NCBI RefSeq assembly: GCF_005938625.1
Contig: NZ_VCNJ01000027.1
Coordinates: 1-40,470, forward strand
Direction of reading: 5' to 3'
DNA from: Pseudomonas fluorescens
GTDB taxonomy: Bacteria > Pseudomonadota > Gammaproteobacteria > Pseudomonadales > Pseudomonadaceae
Length of the DNA: 40,470 bases
Made by a program: the position numbers and the translations under genes. The notes under the pieces were generated by a model. It worked only from the letters and a program-made list of their open reading frames with translations, did no database searches and was not told the DNA's origin. This document shows, piece by piece, positions 37,388 to 40,470 of this stretch (its first letter is position 1; every line of letters begins with the position of its first letter).

Positions 37388-38207
37388 AACGCTCAAACTC
37401 CAAAGTGAACCCCTGTTTGCGAGCAATCCCGCCGTGCAGCAGTGCGGACTGTTCCTCGTTGATGTTTTTCAGGCACCACGTCCCGATCACCTCGCCATAG
37501 CCCGTGGTCAGGGTCAGCGGTTGCAGCCTGGCCCCGATGGAACGCAGCGTGTCGAGCTGCTTTAAACCGCCTTTGAAGCCCGGATAGATCGTGCCCTTGA
37601 GCGTCAACTTTTCATCGCCCATACCGATGGCCTGCTTCGCCGGGCGGCGCGTCAGCCGCTCCTGCGAAGCCCAGCGGAATTCGGTCGAACGGCTCAGCTC
37701 GTCGAACGCTGCCGTGTCGAGGTTGAAGTAATACGGCTCAATCTTCGGATCGCGCGGCTGAATGATCATCAGATGCGGGAACGGCTTCACCGCCTCCGGC
37801 GCCGGCGTGGCCTCCACGGCAAAGGAACTGGTGGGCACGATGTTGGCCAGCGACGGACTGACCTTGCCGGCGACGTTGTTGATCGCCGTGGCCGCCTTGC
37901 CCGCCTGTTCCTTCAACGTACCCAGCCGCTCCTGCACTTCAGCCGCCGCCCGGGTGGCGCGGCCGTACACCGCTACCACCTGACCGACCTTGGCCTGAGC
38001 CGCGTCGACGCCGCGCATCACTCGCTGAAGTTTGGCGCCGATGGCCGGACCAACAAACGGGATGTTTTCCAGCTCGGACGCGGCGCCGGTCAGTTCGCGG
38101 ATCGCGCCATTGACCGGGGACAGCATGCCATCCGCGCTACGCCGCCCGGTTTCCGCTGCATCCACCAGATACTTCAGACTTGATTGCATCTGCTCCATGT
38201 AAGCCAT
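37362..38207 (-). CDS. U: Tail protein U
   Basis: 281 residues. The C-terminal 130 residues (PHLMIIQPRDPKIEPYYFNLDTAAFDELSRSTEFRWASQERLTRRPAKQ ... WCLKNINEEQSALLHGGIARKQGFTLEFERYGDD) are P2 gpU. The N-terminal 150 residues form an added helical domain not present in P2 gpU (about 160 residues). It is involved in tail completion. TAAGGAGG precedes the ATG. Confidence 0.9.
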   Translation of the reverse strand: MAYMEQMQSSLKYLVDAAETGRRSADGMLSPVNGAIRELTGAASELENIPFVGPAIGAKLQRVMRGVDAAQAKVGQVVAVYGRATRAAAEVQERLGTLKEQAGKAATAINNVAGKVSPSLANIVPTSSFAVEATPAPEAVKPFPHLMIIQPRDPKIEPYYFNLDTAAFDELSRSTEFRWASQERLTRRPAKQAIGMGDEKLTLKGTIYPGFKGGLKQLDTLRSIGARLQPLTLTTGYGEVIGTWCLKNINEEQSALLHGGIARKQGFTLEFERYGDDMQDV

Positions 38208-38216
38208 GAAACCTCC

Positions 38217-40470
38217 TTAGACATGGGGTTCATCGTACAGCTTGGCGGCGTTACTCCTCGCCGCGTCCGCCATCATTCGCTGCATGTGCGGCATCAGATC
38301 CTGCGCCAAGGTTTGCGGGTCTTTGACATCGCCTTGCACGGTCACCGGCATGTTCAGTGAATACTGAAACTGCTGATCCACCTTGGCCGGCTCCGGCTTC
38401 GCCGCCTCCTTGGGCTGGATAGCCAGCGCCGCCGACTTGAGCGGCGCCGTCACTGCCATCGAGCGCGCGACATCCCCCAGCACCGGGCCTTGCTGCGCCG
38501 CTGACGCCATCATGAGCGGCGTGGTCGGCACCGGTGCCTTTGCCGTTTGCTCGGGCTTTTCATCCTCACCGCCGAACAGCGACTTACCCAACGACCCGCC
38601 CAGCGCCGCACCGCCCTGACTGCCCAGGTAAGCACCGATCATGCCGCCGATCGCGGTGCCGATGATCGGCACAACCGAACCAATGGCGGCGCCTGCTGCT
38701 GCACCGGCCATGGTGCCGGCCAGGTTGCCGGCAGCCGAACCGTAACCTTCGGCTTTTTCGTCCTTGGTCTTGGCGTTTTGAAAGGTTTCAAGCGCCATCG
38801 CGCCGGACTCCAGCAGCGTGCCGCCAGGAATGACCTTGGCCACCTTGCCGGCCTTACCGACGGTTTCTGCGACGACGCCAAGCTTGGACAATGCTCCACC
38901 AGGAACGGAAGGGACTGATGGCGACGGGATCGAAACAGGTGGACGTGAAACCGGAACAGGTGGACGAGGCACAGACGGACGAGGACCTCTAGAACTCGGC
39001 AACGACCGGCGCCGAGCGCTGCGCCCTGACCCACGCCTACGTCGGCGCGACTCGCCCGACGCATCCACACCGCCACCCATAGCGCCGGCATTTACGACGA
39101 AAACCTTCTTGACGCCGTCGTTACCTGCACCACTGTCAGTACCCAGGCCGCCGCCTGTTGCCGCTTCCTTCACCCGCGAAACAACATCCAGGCCAGTCGC
39201 TACCAGATCAAGTTCTCCGGGGTTTTTATTTGGGGCTTCGCTCCCATTTCTGCCACCGCGCGACCCACGCGCAAGGTTTAGCAGCCCCTTGCTGATCTTG
39301 ATCGTGCTGAAGATACCCTTTAAGGCGATCAGCCCCGCCCCGACCGTGGCGATACCAGCAACTACCCCGGGCGCGCTATCCGTCAGCGACGTAATGCCTT
39401 TAGTAACCTTGGTCAACGACTCGGCCACGGTGTCCGTCACCGGGCGCAGCGCATCACCGATGCTGCGCATGGCGTCATCCATCGACTGGGCCATTTCTGC
39501 CCATTTCTGCGATGACGACTCGCGCCGCTCGGCGAGGTTCTTGTCGAGGATCCCGGTCGCGTCACGCGAATCGTTTTTGAGCTGGCTGTACAGCGCCTTG
39601 TTCTGCATGTAGGCCGACAGTGCGGCCTTGACCTGCATATCGGCGAACAAATCGCCGGTGCGCAGGGATTCTTCCAGCGAGGCCATCATGGCCTTCGCCT
39701 TTTCCGGATTGGCTTCCTTGCTGATTTTTGACGTCGCTTCGGCCATGGCCGCCGCACGCTTCGGATCGGTCGCCTGAATGTATTTCTGAGCCAGCGCCAT
39801 ACTGGTTTCGAGCGTCGACATACCGTTTTGCAAACCGGTCTGCATCGAACCCTTGTAGTCAATCCCGGCTTTTTCGTAAGCCTTGACCGTGTCGGTCGAG
39901 CCGATTTTACCCATCCAGTTTTTCAGGTTGTTGGCCGCTTCGTCCGAACTGCCGGCCTGTTTCATCTGGACCTGCAGCATGGCACCCAGTTGGGTCACCG
40001 CATCCAAGCCGGTGATGCCGTTGCTGGCCATGTTGGCCAGCAGTTCCGGGAACCACTTGGCCATGTCGGCCGCTTCAAAGCTGCCCGCCTGACCTTGGTA
40101 GGCGATCGCTTCCAGCGCCTGCTGCATCTGCTTGGGGTCGGTGATCTTGGCGTTCTGCCCCAGGGCGTTGATCATCTTCGCCGTGTCGACGCCGCTGGAT
40201 CCCTGCCCCACGACAAACTTGGCCGCGACAGGCGCGTATTCCAGCGCCTTGCTCAAGTCCATACCGGCGCCGACCAACTGATTGACCACGTCGGCCACAT
40301 CGTTGCGCGCCATGCCGGTATCGCGTGACGTGTCGATGATCTTGCGCGACATCTCCTGCTCTTGCGGCTTGTTGGCAATGCCGGCCTTGATCGCGATGTC
40401 ACGGACAATCGCGCCAAAATCAGCGCTGACCTTGGCCGGCACCGCCATGGCACCGACACCGACCACCGCC
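38217..40470 (-). CDS. T: Tail tape-measure protein, main part (continues at base 1)
   Basis: About 750 residues. The TP901-type core is seen in ISRKIIDTSRDTGMARNDVADVVNQLVGAGMDLSKAL and FEAADMAKWFPELLANMASNGITGLDAVTQLGAMLQ. Hydrophobic segments include APGVVAGIATVGAGLIALKG and a glycine-rich stretch near AGAAIGSVVPIIGTAIGG. An unusual linker with arginine runs (SRRRRRGSGRSARRR) followed by proline repeats (RPPVPVSRPPVSIPSPSVP) is in the middle. Together with 1-387 the protein would be near 880 residues. Confidence 0.9.
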   Translation of the reverse strand, partial: AVVGVGAMAVPAKVSADFGAIVRDIAIKAGIANKPQEQEMSRKIIDTSRDTGMARNDVADVVNQLVGAGMDLSKALEYAPVAAKFVVGQGSSGVDTAKMINALGQNAKITDPKQMQQALEAIAYQGQAGSFEAADMAKWFPELLANMASNGITGLDAVTQLGAMLQVQMKQAGSSDEAANNLKNWMGKIGSTDTVKAYEKAGIDYKGSMQTGLQNGMSTLETSMALAQKYIQATDPKRAAAMAEATSKISKEANPEKAKAMMASLEESLRTGDLFADMQVKAALSAYMQNKALYSQLKNDSRDATGILDKNLAERRESSSQKWAEMAQSMDDAMRSIGDALRPVTDTVAESLTKVTKGITSLTDSAPGVVAGIATVGAGLIALKGIFSTIKISKGLLNLARGSRGGRNGSEAPNKNPGELDLVATGLDVVSRVKEAATGGGLGTDSGAGNDGVKKVFVVNAGAMGGGVDASGESRRRRRGSGRSARRRSLPSSRGPRPSVPRPPVPVSRPPVSIPSPSVPSVPGGALSKLGVVAETVGKAGKVAKVIPGGTLLESGAMALETFQNAKTKDEKAEGYGSAAGNLAGTMAGAAAGAAIGSVVPIIGTAIGGMIGAYLGSQGGAALGGSLGKSLFGGEDEKPEQTAKAPVPTTPLMMASAAQQGPVLGDVARSMAVTAPLKSAALAIQPKEAAKPEPAKVDQQFQYSLNMPVTVQGDVKDPQTLAQDLMPHMQRMMADAARSNAAKLYDEPHV

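Overview
The window looks like one complete, circularly closed genome of a temperate Pseudomonas-type phage-plasmid. The two ends of the window are the two halves of a single tail tape-measure gene, so the sequence is a circle opened inside that gene. A high-GC base composition and familiar protein families point to Pseudomonas; this host call is from pattern recognition only. Particle genes sit beside a plasmid replication initiator (RepA) with leader-peptide and antisense-RNA control, and a ParA/ribbon-helix-helix partition locus.

Nearly everything is transcribed on the minus strand. From high to low coordinates the late part runs: holin and a 42-residue membrane protein (17.1-16.7 kb), a repeat-rich candidate packaging region, then a lambda-type head module (small and large terminase, gpW, portal, protease/scaffold, decoration protein, major capsid protein, FII, Z; 16.3-8.5 kb). 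A P2-type contractile-tail module follows (V, W, J, I, fibre, fibre assembly, sheath, tube, E with a frameshifted extension, tape measure, U, X, D). It crosses the window ends and finishes near 36 kb. Endolysin, nested Rz/Rz1 spanins and a Dam-type methylase close the late region (36.0-33.8 kb), about 22 kb of circle away from the holin.

The genetic switch is at 21.2-22.3 kb: a cro-like gene leftward and an S24-type repressor rightward, separated by palindromic operators. Leftward from cro lie a possible replication-accessory gene, unknown genes, a Q-like antiterminator, a tyrosine recombinase and a zinc-motif protein, leading to a promoter-terminator-holin arrangement like lambda pR'-tR'. 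Rightward lie a small unknown gene, a LuxR-type HTH gene and the par locus, ending in a strong terminator. From 24.2 to 31.6 kb is a leftward accessory region of small mostly unrecognised genes. From 31.6 to 33.7 kb is the plasmid replication region.

The most interesting features are regulatory DNA families that link these modules. (1) Phased 8-bp tandem repeats flank parA and also sit upstream of three accessory genes, suggesting that the partition RHH protein controls a wider regulon. (2) Two of those promoters share a leader with a long inverted repeat whose arms covary and overlap the ribosome binding site. (3) A dispersed 12-bp palindrome (GTKACSSGTMAC) occurs 12 times, mostly at gene junctions. 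(4) TTACAC-N5-GTGTAA-type operators occur at the switch and near the late promoter, with a related inverted site near repA. The phage also has a tandemly duplicated tail-assembly chaperone E with a +1 (or -2) frameshift site, and a repressor that lacks the expected catalytic lysine.
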